Notes: generated by a model from the sequence alone, not told the origin. DNA of 64,000 nucleotides from Blautia sp. AF19-10LB (GCF_003461245.1 NZ_QTWS01000001.1:203496-267495); one strand, 5' to 3'. Positions 35,299-44,123 are shown, numbered from the stretch's first letter. Translations and numbers: made by a program.

Positions 35299-37398
35299 TT
35301 GAAACTTGTAGTTTGTGAAAAGCCGAGTGTAGCAAAGAGTATCGCATCGGCCCTGGGTGTCACATCCAGGGCCGATGGCTATTTTGAGGGCGGCGGTTGG
35401 CTCATTTCCTGGTGCATCGGGCATCTGGTGGGGCTGGCGGATGCGGCCGCCTACGATGACCGCTACAAGAAATGGCGGTATGAGGACCTTCCCATCCTGC
35501 CTGACCCCTTTCGCTATGTGGTGTCCGAGGAAAAGGCTGACCAGTTCCACGTTCTCCGTTCCCTGATGGAGCGCCCTGATGTGACGGAGCTGGTCAACGC
35601 CTGCGACGCGGGACGCGAAGGTGAGCTGATCTTCCGGCTGGTCTATGAGGCTGCCGGATGTTCCAAACCTTTCTCCCGCCTCTGGATTTCTTCGATGGCG
35701 GACGCGGCGATCCGGGAGGGCTTTGCCAACCTGCGCCCCGGTAAGGACTATGATCCTCTGTATCAGTCGGCACTTTGCCGCCAAAAGGCGGACTGGCTTA
35801 TTGGTATCAATGCCTCACGGCTCTTTTCGGTGTTGTATCATCGAACGTTAAATATTGGGCGGGTGCAGACGCCCACCCTGGCGATGCTGGCCGACCGGGA
35901 CGGTAAGATCGTCCTGTTCCGCAAGGAGAAATACCATCATGTGCGGCTGGCGCTGGAGGGAGCCGAGGCGGTCAGCGACCGCATTGTTTCCCCGGAGGAC
36001 GCCCAGGCCATCCAAAACGCCTGTGAGGGGCAGCGGGCCGTGTGTGTATCCCTGGCGCGGGATAAAAAGACGGAAAGGCCACCCAAGCTGTACGACCTGA
36101 CCACCTTGCAGCGGGAGGCAAACCGGGTATTCGGCTACACGGCCAAGCAAACCCTGGACTACGCCCAGTCGCTCTATGAAAAGAAGCTGTTGACCTATCC
36201 CCGGACGGACAGCCGATATCTGACCGAAGACATGGCGGAGACCGCCTCCGTGGTCCTGCATCTGGCGGCGCGGGTGCCGCCCTTCGACGCCTGCCCGGAG
36301 TTTTTCCCTGATGTTCTGACGCTGGTGAACGACAAGGAGGTATCCGACCACCACGCCCTGATTCCCACCCTAGAGCTGGAAAAGGCGGATGTGCCTGCGC
36401 TGCCTGTGGGCGAGCGCAATATCCTTCTGATGGTCTGCTGCAAGCTGCTGTGTGCGGCAGCGGAGCCTTTTGTGTATGAGACGGTCACGGCCACCTTTGA
36501 TTGCGGTGGCCGCACTTTCACGGCAAAAGGAAAGCAGGTGCTTTCCCAGGGCTGGCAAGCCATCCAGGAGGTGTTCCGTTCCTCCCTGAAGGAGAAGCCG
36601 GAGGATGAAGATACCGAGGGTGTCCTTCCCGCCTTGACCGAGGGGCAGGTCTTTGAGCCGGTCTCCGCCTCCGTCACCGAGCACTTCACTTCGCCCCCCA
36701 AGCCCTACACCGAGGACACCCTTCTGTCGGCTATGGAGAACGCGGGCAAGGAAGATATGCCGGACGAGGCAGAGCGCAAGGGCCTGGGCACCCCGGCGAC
36801 CAGGGCGGCCATCATTGAAAAACTGGTGTCCGGCGGATTCGTGGAGCGCAAGGGCAAAAACCTGATCCCTACAAAGGCGGGTGTCAACCTGGTCACGGTA
36901 CTGCCGGAACTGCTGACCTCTCCCAAACTCACAGCGGATTGGGAGCAGCGGTTGAACGAGGTGGCAAAGGGCCAGGTGTCGCCGGAGGACTTCATGGACG
37001 GGATCGAAGCAATGGCGGCGGAGTTGGTGCGGAAATACTCCCACATTTCCGAGGATGGGCAAAAGCTGTTCCAGCCGGAGAAGGAGACGGTAGGCCTGTG
37101 CCCCCGCTGCGGCAAGCCGGTCTATGAGGGCAAGAAGAACTTCGCCTGTTCGGACCGGGCCTGTCAGTTTGTCATGTGGAAGAATGACCGTTTCTGGACC
37201 AGCCGCCGCAAGGAAATGACCCGGAAGATTGCGGCCGACCTTCTGAAAAAGGGCCGTACCTCCGTCAAGGGGATGTGGTCGGAGAAGAAAGGCTCCACCT
37301 ATGACGCTGTGGTAATCCTGGACGATACCGGCGGCAAGTATGTCAATTTCAAGCTGGAGTTTCCCAAACGAAAGGATGGTGTGCATGGCAAAAAGTAA
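35299..37398 (+). CDS. topB: DNA topoisomerase III
   Basis: Type IA topoisomerase of 699 residues that relaxes or decatenates DNA during element transfer or replication. The TOPRIM domain is visible (KLVVCEKPSVAKSIASALG and ACDAGREGELIFRL). The active-site region LLTYPRTDSRYLTEDM carries the catalytic tyrosine, and the C-terminal CPRCGKPVYEGKKNFACSD is a zinc ribbon. It starts with TTG 35299 after AAAGGAGG. Such TopB homologues are standard in Tn1549-like ICEs. The next gene overlaps its end by 14 bases. Confidence 0.95.
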   Translation: MKLVVCEKPSVAKSIASALGVTSRADGYFEGGGWLISWCIGHLVGLADAAAYDDRYKKWRYEDLPILPDPFRYVVSEEKADQFHVLRSLMERPDVTELVNACDAGREGELIFRLVYEAAGCSKPFSRLWISSMADAAIREGFANLRPGKDYDPLYQSALCRQKADWLIGINASRLFSVLYHRTLNIGRVQTPTLAMLADRDGKIVLFRKEKYHHVRLALEGAEAVSDRIVSPEDAQAIQNACEGQRAVCVSLARDKKTERPPKLYDLTTLQREANRVFGYTAKQTLDYAQSLYEKKLLTYPRTDSRYLTEDMAETASVVLHLAARVPPFDACPEFFPDVLTLVNDKEVSDHHALIPTLELEKADVPALPVGERNILLMVCCKLLCAAAEPFVYETVTATFDCGGRTFTAKGKQVLSQGWQAIQEVFRSSLKEKPEDEDTEGVLPALTEGQVFEPVSASVTEHFTSPPKPYTEDTLLSAMENAGKEDMPDEAERKGLGTPATRAAIIEKLVSGGFVERKGKNLIPTKAGVNLVTVLPELLTSPKLTADWEQRLNEVAKGQVSPEDFMDGIEAMAAELVRKYSHISEDGQKLFQPEKETVGLCPRCGKPVYEGKKNFACSDRACQFVMWKNDRFWTSRRKEMTRKIAADLLKKGRTSVKGMWSEKKGSTYDAVVILDDTGGKYVNFKLEFPKRKDGVHGKK

Positions 37399-37921
37399 AG
37401 CCGAGGTCAACTTCATGGAGCATTTGAAACCGCTGCTCCCCGCAGGTGGTGACGCAAGCGAGCTGGAGGCAGCGGCCCAGACACTTGCCGGACTTCCCCC
37501 GGAGGACCGCGACCTCCTGGCCGCTGTCCAGGAGTCGCCCTATCGCCTGACGACTCTGGAGCAGTTCCGGGAGTTCCCCGCCAACACCGAGTATTTTGTC
37601 CTGGAGCCCAACATCCGCAAAGTGGAGGATGTGGGCTGGCGCTATCTGGCGCAGCATTTGGACGTCCTTCTGCCCCCGGAGCTGCTGGACGCCATTGATC
37701 CCGTTCCCTTCGGCAACCACGCCATGCAGGAGGAACAGGGGTGCTTCACCAGTAAAGGGTATCTCACCCTTTCCGGCGACGAGTGGGAACATGAGCGCCC
37801 CAGAGAGAGGCAGACGGAGAAAAAGCCCTCTATCAAGGAGCGGCTGGAACAGAGCCGGAAGGAATGTGCCAATCAGAGCAGGGCGCAGCCCCATCGGGAA
37901 AAGCCTGCGCCGGAGCGATAA
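37385..37921 (+). CDS. Conserved ICE protein between topB and ardA
   Basis: Protein of 178 residues starting at ATG 37385 inside the end of topB. No domain is recognised with confidence. It has an acidic helical N-terminal half (LEAAAQTLAGLPPEDRDLLA). The tail (KKPSIKERLEQSRKECANQ) resembles the tail of the downstream ArdA-like protein (KKPSIRERLEDAKRECAER) and part of PcfB (KKPSIRKELEQAKQQ). That shared tail may be a common interaction or targeting motif among these ICE proteins. Confidence 0.68.
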   Translation: MAKSKAEVNFMEHLKPLLPAGGDASELEAAAQTLAGLPPEDRDLLAAVQESPYRLTTLEQFREFPANTEYFVLEPNIRKVEDVGWRYLAQHLDVLLPPELLDAIDPVPFGNHAMQEEQGCFTSKGYLTLSGDEWEHERPRERQTEKKPSIKERLEQSRKECANQSRAQPHREKPAPER

Positions 37922-37933
37922 GGAGGTGTCGCT

Positions 37934-39793
37934 ATGCCCCATTATGACTATGACAAAGATTATCCCTTTTCCGCTTTCATCACCAACCTGGGCAAATACA
38001 ACGAGGGCGCCCTTGTGGGCGAATGGGTGAAGTTCCCCACCACGGCGGAGGAACTGAAAAAGGTCTTTGAGCGCATCGGGATCGGTGCGAAGGACGACTT
38101 CGGGCAGACCTATGAGGAATGGTTCATCACGGACTACGACTGCTATGTGGATGGCCTCTATGACCTGTTGGGCGAGTACGCCAACCTGGACGAGCTGAAC
38201 TACCTGGCCTCCAAACTGGACGACATGAGCCAGGATGAATACGAGCGGTTCCAAGCGGCCATGGAGATCGGCGACCACACGGGCAGCATCCAGGAACTTA
38301 TCAACCTGACGGAGAACCTGGACTGCTACGACGTTTACCCCGACATCCACGACCACGACGATCTGGGCCGGTATTACATCGAGGAACTGGACGCCATGCA
38401 GGTGCCGGAGCATCTGCGCAACTACATCGACTATGAGGCCTACGGACGGGACATCGCCCTGGAGGAAAGCGGCCAGTTCACCGACCTGGGCTATGTGCGG
38501 GATACCGGGGACAGTTTCCATGAGTATTACGATGGCGAGCGCGGCAGCATCCCGGAGGAATACCGGGTGATGACCTTCCAGGACGACATCCCTGAAGAAG
38601 AAATTTCGGAATGGGCCATGGACCTTGCCTACGATATGGACGAGTTTTTCCGGCAGAACGATCCGCAGTATGCCGCCGAGCACCCGGAGGAACATGCGGC
38701 GAAGGAAGAAATCTACGAGAACCTTTCCGATTGCCGCATTGCCTCTCTGGAAGAAAAGCTGAAGGCGTTGGGCCAGACCCCGGAGGACTACCTTCCCTCC
38801 GAGTTGGAGAAGTTCAAGGAGGCTGTGGGCTACGAGGCATATTTGGATGTGGACCCGCAGGTGATCCGGGAGGCCATTGAAAACCCGAATCAGTCCCATG
38901 TGGACGAGATGCTGGCCTTTGCGGAGCAGGCAAACCGGGAGTATGAGGCGGAGTTGTACGGGCAGCAAGCGGCGCCTACCCCGGATGACCGAGAGACCGG
39001 CGAGACGGTGCGGACCCCCAGGGGCACCTTCCATGTGACGGATATGAGCCGGGAACAGATGGAAGCAGCCGGATACGGTTTCCACCACGAGTCCGAGGAC
39101 GGAAAGTATCTCATCATGGCCAACGGCAGCCGCGCCTTTGCCATCCCCAGCGGAGACGCACCCGAACATACCGCGCCGGAGAAATTGACTGTCCTGGTGG
39201 TGGAGCCCATGAAGGAACCCTATGTGAAGGAGATCGACCCCGGCCTCCATGCGCTGCAAGCGGAGGTGGGCGGCGACATTGCCGCCTCCTATCCCTTTGA
39301 CGATCCGGTGGGGCTGGTGCTGAACGATGAAGGCAAGCTCATCGGTCTGGACCTGAACCGCTCCCTCCGGGACGAGCATGGGGAGATTTACGACATCGTG
39401 GCGGGCACCTTCCTGGTGGTGGGCCTGGGGCCGGAGAGCTTCGCATCCCTGCCCCCGGACATGATCCAGAAATACACCGAGCAATTCAAGCGGCCGGAGC
39501 TGTTCGCCAGCATCAACGGGCAGATCGTGTCCGTTCCCGTGGAGCCGGAAAACCCGCTGCGCACGGCGGAAATGACCCTGGAGGATGACTACGGCATGAT
39601 CGACGGGATCATCAACAACGGCCGCCGTGGTGAGGAATTGCAGAAAGCCCAGACCGAGGCGCGCAGGACCACGCCGGAGAAAAAGCCTTCCATCCGGGAG
39701 CGACTGGAGGACGCAAAACGGGAGTGCGCGGAACGGAAAAGCCCGGACAAGCCTGCCCCGCAGAAGAAGCCCCCGGAGCTGGGCGACTTATGA
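37934..39793 (+). CDS. ardA: ArdA antirestriction protein fused to DUF3846-like domain
   Basis: Acidic protein of 619 residues. The N-terminal about 165 residues match ArdA, a DNA mimic that blocks type I restriction enzymes (FITNLGKYNEGALVGEWVKFP, ITDYDCYVDGLYDLLGEYANL). A middle helical region and a further conserved domain follow. The DUF3846-like stretch is KEIDPGLHALQAEVGGDIAA with DPVGLVLNDEGKLIGL. The tail carries KKPSIRERLEDAKREC. Normal ArdA is about 165 residues, so this is a multidomain fusion, common in Clostridia ICEs. AGGAGG precedes ATG 37934. Confidence 0.85.
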   Translation: MPHYDYDKDYPFSAFITNLGKYNEGALVGEWVKFPTTAEELKKVFERIGIGAKDDFGQTYEEWFITDYDCYVDGLYDLLGEYANLDELNYLASKLDDMSQDEYERFQAAMEIGDHTGSIQELINLTENLDCYDVYPDIHDHDDLGRYYIEELDAMQVPEHLRNYIDYEAYGRDIALEESGQFTDLGYVRDTGDSFHEYYDGERGSIPEEYRVMTFQDDIPEEEISEWAMDLAYDMDEFFRQNDPQYAAEHPEEHAAKEEIYENLSDCRIASLEEKLKALGQTPEDYLPSELEKFKEAVGYEAYLDVDPQVIREAIENPNQSHVDEMLAFAEQANREYEAELYGQQAAPTPDDRETGETVRTPRGTFHVTDMSREQMEAAGYGFHHESEDGKYLIMANGSRAFAIPSGDAPEHTAPEKLTVLVVEPMKEPYVKEIDPGLHALQAEVGGDIAASYPFDDPVGLVLNDEGKLIGLDLNRSLRDEHGEIYDIVAGTFLVVGLGPESFASLPPDMIQKYTEQFKRPELFASINGQIVSVPVEPENPLRTAEMTLEDDYGMIDGIINNGRRGEELQKAQTEARRTTPEKKPSIRERLEDAKRECAERKSPDKPAPQKKPPELGDL

Positions 39794-39966
39794 GCCGGAG
39801 CAAGAAATGGCGTCTGGAATGGGCGTTCTTCCTGGGCGAGAACGGCAGGCGTCAGTATAACAAGCTCTGCAAAGGCTGCGTTCATCCCTGCAAGCAGAGT
39901 TTCCGGGCGGTGGTGTTGTCCTGTCCGCACTATCTTTCCCTCCGTTCCAAAAAGTGCGGGAATTAG
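39790..39966 (+). CDS. Small cysteine-containing ICE protein
   Basis: Protein of 58 residues beginning in an ATGA overlap with the ArdA gene. It is basic, with cysteines in CKGCVHPC and later SCPHY and KKCG, which could bind a metal. No known family is recognised. It is the last gene of the large transfer operon before a strong terminator. Confidence 0.6.
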   Translation: MSRSKKWRLEWAFFLGENGRRQYNKLCKGCVHPCKQSFRAVVLSCPHYLSLRSKKCGN

Positions 39967-40096
39967 GGTTCAAAACAGGCGAAGAAACAGCCTGTGGCGG
40001 CTTTTCCGTGTAGGGGCAGTATGATTTCCCATGTGGAGCGGCAGGGTGTTTCTGCATAGGAAAAACGCCGGATTTTCACCTTTTATCAAGCAAAAT

Positions 40097-40151
40097 GGGA
40101 GCGTCAACATCGGATGCAGTTATCCGAGGTTGGCGCTCCCATTCTTTTTTT
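40097..40151 (+). terminator. Strong terminator ending the transfer operon
   Basis: A near-perfect 19-bp stem (40097-40115 with 40122-40140) with a short loop, then a run of seven T. Confidence 0.9.
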
Positions 40152-40173
40152 GTTCTGGCTGCGTCGCAGTCGA

Positions 40174-40404
40174 TCAGTCATCCTCTAACAGCTTGGAGGG
40201 TGGGATTTTCAGCACTTGGGCGATCTTGAACAATGTTTCAAGAGATACGCCACGAACCGTACCTGTTCCTTCTACCTGACCAACGAAGTTGACACTTTTC
40301 CCGATCCTCTCCGCAAGGACCTCCTGTGTCATCCCCGCCTTTTTTCTGTAATATGCGATCTTCAAGCCCAAAGTGATATAGCGTTCTGGAAACTCCGTTT
40401 GCAT
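40174..40404 (-). CDS. XRE-family HTH regulator
   Basis: DNA-binding protein of 76 residues with a Cro/CI-type HTH (LGLKIAYYRKKAGMTQEVLA, ERIGKSVNFVGQVE). It is divergent from the SLOG-domain gene. The intergenic space contains a 14-bp direct repeat around that gene's promoter, a likely operator. A GGAGGTGATATT site lies before ATG 40404. It probably represses the divergent gene, itself, or the transfer operon. Confidence 0.88.
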   Translation of the reverse strand: MQTEFPERYITLGLKIAYYRKKAGMTQEVLAERIGKSVNFVGQVEGTGTVRGVSLETLFKIAQVLKIPPSKLLEDD

Positions 40405-40467
40405 AATATCACCTCCTGATATTATGCTACCAACAAAACAGGTAAATTATAATTGAAACCAATTAGA

Positions 40468-40523
40468 GGATTATTTACTTTAAGTCAATGATTGTATATA
40501 ATGAGAAGTGGATTATTTACTTT
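40468..40523 (+). promoter_or_regulatory. Promoter with 14-bp direct-repeat operator
   Basis: TTTACT (40474-40479), 17-bp spacer and TATAAT (40497-40502). The sequence GGATTATTTACTTT occurs at 40468-40481, overlapping the -35 box, and again at 40510-40523, at the expected start of transcription. This suits a repressor site for the divergent XRE protein. Confidence 0.75.
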
Positions 40524-40561
40524 GTTGGAGAGGCTGGCTTGAAAATGGCGAAGATAGAACC

Positions 40562-41047
40562 GTGAACATATTTACCGTTAGTTTTTTTGGACACAGGATC
40601 ATCCCGGAGTTTCGTGAGGCGGAGGATCGTGTGGAGGCGCTGGTTCATGCGCTGCTTTTGGAAAAGGAGTATGTGGAGTTCCTGGTCGGACGGGACGGAG
40701 ATTTTGACCAGATCGTTTCCTCCGCTGTCAAACGCCAGAAGCGGATTGTACGAGATGACAACAGTTCCTTGATTTGGATACTGCCATATCCCACGGCGGA
40801 GTTACACAACAATACGGAAAACTTTGAAGCCTATTATGATGAAATCGAAATATGCGGCAGCGCGGCCAGCAGCCACCCGAAAGGTGCTTTTCAAATTCGC
40901 AACCGGCAGATGGTGAAGCGAAGCGATCTCGTTGTATTCTATGTGGACCATACAGGCGGCGGAGCTTATCAGACCATGCGCTATGCGCAGAAAGAAAAAA
41001 AGAATATACTAAATCTTGCTGGGGAAGGATACGGAGAAAAAGAATGA
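40562..41047 (+). CDS. SLOG-family protein (DUF1273/YpsA-like)
   Basis: Protein of 161 residues. The N-terminus VNIFTVSFFGHRIIPEF and the later SDLVVFYVDHTGGGAYQTMRYA resemble the SLOG Rossmann-like superfamily, which binds nucleotide ligands. I prefer GTG 40562: the ATG at 40508 lies before the expected transcription start. A six-codon ORF (MAKIEP, from ATG 40545) ends in a TGA overlapping this GTG and may couple translation. SLOG proteins occur in some nucleotide-signalling defence systems, but no effector partner is seen here. Confidence 0.72.
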   Translation: MNIFTVSFFGHRIIPEFREAEDRVEALVHALLLEKEYVEFLVGRDGDFDQIVSSAVKRQKRIVRDDNSSLIWILPYPTAELHNNTENFEAYYDEIEICGSAASSHPKGAFQIRNRQMVKRSDLVVFYVDHTGGGAYQTMRYAQKEKKNILNLAGEGYGEKE

Positions 41048-41080
41048 GCGCCATCATCTTTCGGTGATGGCGCTCATTTT
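41043..41080 (+). terminator. Terminator containing the SLOG gene stop codon
   Basis: 14-bp perfect stem (AATGAGCGCCATCA with TGATGGCGCTCATT) and T-run; the stop codon at 41045-41047 is in its first arm. Confidence 0.92.
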
Positions 41081-41243
41081 CAGTAGCAGTAGTAGGTGCT
41101 GTGGGAATGTGTGTAAACGGTCAAAGGGGCGGAGCTGTGGGAAACAATGTTTGCGGGCTGTGGGAAAGCTGACAGCTTTTCCATCGGGCCGTGAATATTT
41201 GTTTTCCATCGGTGAAGCGGCCGTTTTCCACATTTCCATAGTG

Positions 41244-41597
41244 CTATTCTGGGATATAGGAAGTCCCTCTTGTTATGAACAGTCGATAGATGGTCAAGGG
41301 AATATACCAGGCAGACACCAGCAGTCGCCAGACCAGGACGAAACCGCCAATCACTCCGCCAATAATAAAGTTCAGCAGAAACAACGGAAGGGCGGTTCCC
41401 AAAGAGCCGCCCGGCACGATCCAGGCAAACATCCGTGGGATGCCAAAAGGCAGACCGCAAAGGATGAACAGCCATACATAGTCGGTGACTCCATCTTTTG
41501 TGCAGGCGGATTTGAAAATGCAGTACAGCAAAGCCGCCACCGCCACGGGCAGCACGCTCTTTTTGAAAAACTCTTTGATTACTTCGGATTTCGTCAC
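41244..41597 (-). CDS. Small membrane protein (DUF6050-like)
   Basis: Membrane protein of about 117 residues with about three hydrophobic segments (SVLPVAVAALLYCIF, YVWLFILCGLPFGIP, PLFLLNFIIGGVIGGFVLVW). GTG 41597 is preceded by GGAGGTG at good spacing, so I prefer it to upstream ATGs. It lies downstream of the relaxase gene on the same strand and is probably in the mobC-relaxase transcript. The family name is given from memory; the function is unknown. Confidence 0.65.
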   Translation of the reverse strand: MTKSEVIKEFFKKSVLPVAVAALLYCIFKSACTKDGVTDYVWLFILCGLPFGIPRMFAWIVPGGSLGTALPLFLLNFIIGGVIGGFVLVWRLLVSAWYIPLTIYRLFITRGTSYIPE

Positions 41598-41689
41598 AGT
41601 CAGCACCTCCATTCCTGGTTCCATTATATCAGCCGGATAACCATGCGCCCAGGGGTTTTGCAAAGACTGTCAAAAGCGCCCAATCCCCG

Positions 41690-43039
41690 TTACTCCAAGT
41701 CGTTGCTCCGCTGCCGCTGCTGTTCCTGTTCCTTCGGCCTTTCCAGCAGGGCGTCCACATTCTGGCGGAGGGTGTCATATTCCTTTTCCTCCCGTTGTAT
41801 CTTCCGAAGTTCCGTTTGCAGGGCGGCCTTGCGGGCGGAGAGTCCTTCCAGTTCTGCTTTCACCTTATCGGAGGAAGGAAGTTTGGTGAGTCCGGCCTTT
41901 TTGATCTCCCTGGCTGCCGCCTCGAATAAGATGATCTCGCTCTCAAAGCCGCGCAGGAATTTTTCCTTGTCCTTTGATGCCTTGTATCGGTCATAGACAG
42001 GTTTCAGCTTGCGGTAGGTGTCGATCTGCTTTCCCAGAAGGGCATGGTCGGCGATCCGTTGTTCCGTATCCCGCAGGCTTTCCCTGGTACGGATGGAGGC
42101 GGCGGCAACGGCGTCGCACCGTTCCACCAATTCCTCATAGCTGCCGATGCCGTGTTCGGTGAGAAAGTTCATGGTAGCGGCCGCACGTTTCAGATTCTCA
42201 ATGGTTGCCCACCGCTGGTATCCGGCGTTCTGCTGGGCCTTGATATTGTTCTGAATGTCAATGAGCAGGCTGACCCTCCCGCTGCGTTGCCGGGGCTGTC
42301 TGGAGGGGCGGGGGCCTCCGGCAATGCGGGAGACAACGGCTTCTTCCGTGTAATCGGCGCCCAGGGTTTTGAGCCGGGTGAACCTTTCCTGGTCCGGCGC
42401 CCTGGCGGAGATATACTTTCCTCGCTTGATTTCGTACCCTTCCCGCTGCAACCGGGCAAGCAAATCTTCCAGGCTGGAGGACACGGGGATCAGCCGGTCG
42501 ATGGCGGCTTTCAGCTTTGCCTTGTAACTGGTGCCGTTCTGTGCGGCCTGATGCTCAATGTAGCTCTTACCCTTATCCCGGCCAGGGACGATGACGGATA
42601 AGCCGTGTTCTTTACACAGCCGGTCGCTGGCCCGGCGTATCTCGTGATAGCTGCGCTTGTTGGAATGGTAGTGCTTGTGGTCGGTGAAGCTGACCGCATT
42701 GAAAATCAGGTGATTATGGACGTGATCCTTGTCAATGTGAGTGGTGAGGACGAATTCATATTTGCCGCCCAGGACCTCCCGTGCCAGTTCCATGCCGATC
42801 CGGTGGGCTTCCTCTGGCGACACCTCCCCAGGCTCAAAGGCTTGGATCAGGTGGCGGCCCAGGTGTGTGCCCTTGTCAATAGCATGGCGGCGTGTCCATT
42901 CAAATTCAATGTCGGCGGTCTCGGCGGCGCAGCCGAAGGAGGACACCAGCAGTTTCCCATCCGTCTTGTCGGGGTTGCAGATATAGTCAATCGCCGCTTT
43001 CAGCGTTGACTTAATAGGATGCGTCTTTGTAACTGCCAT
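41690..43039 (-). CDS. MobP-type relaxase of the ICE
   Basis: VirD2-like relaxase of 449 residues that should nick the ICE oriT. The N-terminus (VTKTHPIKSTLKAAIDYICNP) and the metal motif THIDKDHVHNHLIFNAVSF are characteristic. The C-terminal half is helical and charged, ending in a glutamine/arginine-rich tail. Its start overlaps mobC by 40 bases, giving the usual mobC-relaxase unit. The order oriT-mobC-relaxase on the minus strand is that of Tn1549-type elements. Confidence 0.9.
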   Translation of the reverse strand: MAVTKTHPIKSTLKAAIDYICNPDKTDGKLLVSSFGCAAETADIEFEWTRRHAIDKGTHLGRHLIQAFEPGEVSPEEAHRIGMELAREVLGGKYEFVLTTHIDKDHVHNHLIFNAVSFTDHKHYHSNKRSYHEIRRASDRLCKEHGLSVIVPGRDKGKSYIEHQAAQNGTSYKAKLKAAIDRLIPVSSSLEDLLARLQREGYEIKRGKYISARAPDQERFTRLKTLGADYTEEAVVSRIAGGPRPSRQPRQRSGRVSLLIDIQNNIKAQQNAGYQRWATIENLKRAAATMNFLTEHGIGSYEELVERCDAVAAASIRTRESLRDTEQRIADHALLGKQIDTYRKLKPVYDRYKASKDKEKFLRGFESEIILFEAAAREIKKAGLTKLPSSDKVKAELEGLSARKAALQTELRKIQREEKEYDTLRQNVDALLERPKEQEQQRQRSNDLE

Positions 43040-43329
43040 ATCTGATCCAGCCTTTCCCGGATTTCCTCCATGTCGGCCTGATAGGTGGGACCTCCGGCGT
43101 TGACTCGTTTGGCGATCTGATTGATGTTCCGGCCAATGGCGGACAGGAGCTTGTTCATCTCCTTGATGTCCCTGGTGTCCACCTGGATGATATATCCGTC
43201 AATCGCCATCTTCCGCAGGTAGGCGCCCATCCTCTTTGTCTGGAGCTGAGCCATCTTCTGTTCCATCAGTTCCTTTTCCTCGGCGGTCACATAGAACTTC
43301 ACCTGGATATTTCGTTTTCGGTTTGCCAT
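43000..43329 (-). CDS. mobC: MobC relaxosome protein
   Basis: DNA-binding relaxosome accessory of 109 residues. The N-terminal ribbon-helix-helix-like part (KRNIQVKFYVTAEEKELMEQ) and the conserved AIGRNINQIAKRVNAGG are the MobC family signature. It helps open oriT for the relaxase. It overlaps the relaxase start and begins just after the oriT region. Confidence 0.9.
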   Translation of the reverse strand: MANRKRNIQVKFYVTAEEKELMEQKMAQLQTKRMGAYLRKMAIDGYIIQVDTRDIKEMNKLLSAIGRNINQIAKRVNAGGPTYQADMEEIRERLDQIWQLQRRILLSQR

Positions 43330-43354
43330 CGTGGTATCTCGCCTCTTTTCGTAT

Positions 43355-43445
43355 CAGGGTTTGGGATGTTCCCAACAAGCATTTTTCGGGTTTAGGGAGA
43401 GGGTTCCCTAAAGCCAAAAATCGCAAGCGGGTACTCGCTTGCTGT
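43355..43445 (-). other. Candidate ICE oriT with three inverted repeats
   Basis: Three palindromes lie upstream of mobC: TTGGGA with TCCCAA (43361-43375), TTTAGGGA with TCCCTAAA (43391-43412), and GCAAGCG with CGCTTGC (43423-43442). This cluster resembles Gram-positive oriT regions. The nick position is not assigned. Confidence 0.7.
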
Positions 43446-43569
43446 GCTTGCTATCTACTCCATACCCCCACCGAAAGGCGGTATTTGTTGCGCGTTCCTT
43501 TGATTTTGGACGCAAAAAAAGATTGCAGCCGCCATGCGCTGCAATCTCCCGATTTCTCATATTGTGAGG

Positions 43570-43932
43570 TTAATCCTCTGCTTTTTCGACTTCCGTTATC
43601 TCCCTTGCTGTTGCGGTTACAATCCGTATGCCTTTATCGCTCATACCGTCCAGCAGCGCGTCAAGCTGCCGCCGCCCGGTGGATTTCTCCGCATTGCTGT
43701 TCGGGAAGAAAAATTGATCTACCGAAATATGATACCGGGTTACAAGGTCATAGAATACCTGTAAACTCGGCTGTTGTCCCTTGTTCTCGATATTCGCAAG
43801 GTAGCGCGGGGAAATATATAACTCGTCGCTTACCTTTTTGCGGCTCTCGCCGTATTCATTTCTCGCGGCTTTTATAGCTGCCCCGAAAGCCTTAAAGTCG
43901 TACAATGGTACGGGTCTTTTTGCCATTTTCAT
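43570..43932 (-). CDS. XRE-family regulator, Tn916 Orf9-like
   Basis: HTH protein of 120 residues (KVSDELYISPRYLANIENKG is the recognition region, then QQPSLQVFYDLVTRYHISVD). In position and direction it matches Orf9 of Tn916, the repressor facing away from the orf7-orf8 genes. Here cargo and an IS lie between it and those genes. It probably controls the recombination or transfer regulators of the ICE. Confidence 0.8.
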   Translation of the reverse strand: MKMAKRPVPLYDFKAFGAAIKAARNEYGESRKKVSDELYISPRYLANIENKGQQPSLQVFYDLVTRYHISVDQFFFPNSNAEKSTGRRQLDALLDGMSDKGIRIVTATAREITEVEKAED

Positions 43933-44019
43933 TCACCCTGTTACATTTTACAGTTCACCTTTCTTTTTGGATATGTCCACACAATTCATATCATTAGGTT
44001 AAATACTTCCTGTTGTGTA

Positions 44020-44048
44020 TTGACAGTAGACTGATTTTCTGATAAAAT
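44020..44048 (+). promoter_or_regulatory. Consensus promoter of the KTR/Cfr-like module
   Basis: Perfect TTGACA at 44020-44025, 17-bp spacer, TAAAAT at 44043-44048. It drives the leader ORF and, past the terminators, the methyltransferase genes. Confidence 0.9.
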
Positions 44049-44076
44049 AAAATTTATGTAAAAGGAGGCGGCGTTT

Positions 44077-44103
44077 ATGTTGCATAGCATGCGTATTAGA
44101 TAA
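44077..44103 (+). CDS. Leader peptide MLHSMRIR
   Basis: An eight-residue ORF with a strong AAAGGAGG site, ending 20 bp before a terminator-like hairpin. I recall the same leader upstream of tet(W)-type genes. Such leaders sense antibiotic-stalled ribosomes and relieve attenuation. Its role here is inferred from this layout. Confidence 0.72.
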   Translation: MLHSMRIR

Positions 44104-44123
44104 GCATTGAAAAAAAGGATTTT

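Noticed and set aside
40562..41047. SLOG protein as part of a two-gene nucleotide-signalling defence system
   Set aside because: No adjacent cyclase or effector gene is present; the neighbours are a repressor and a terminator.
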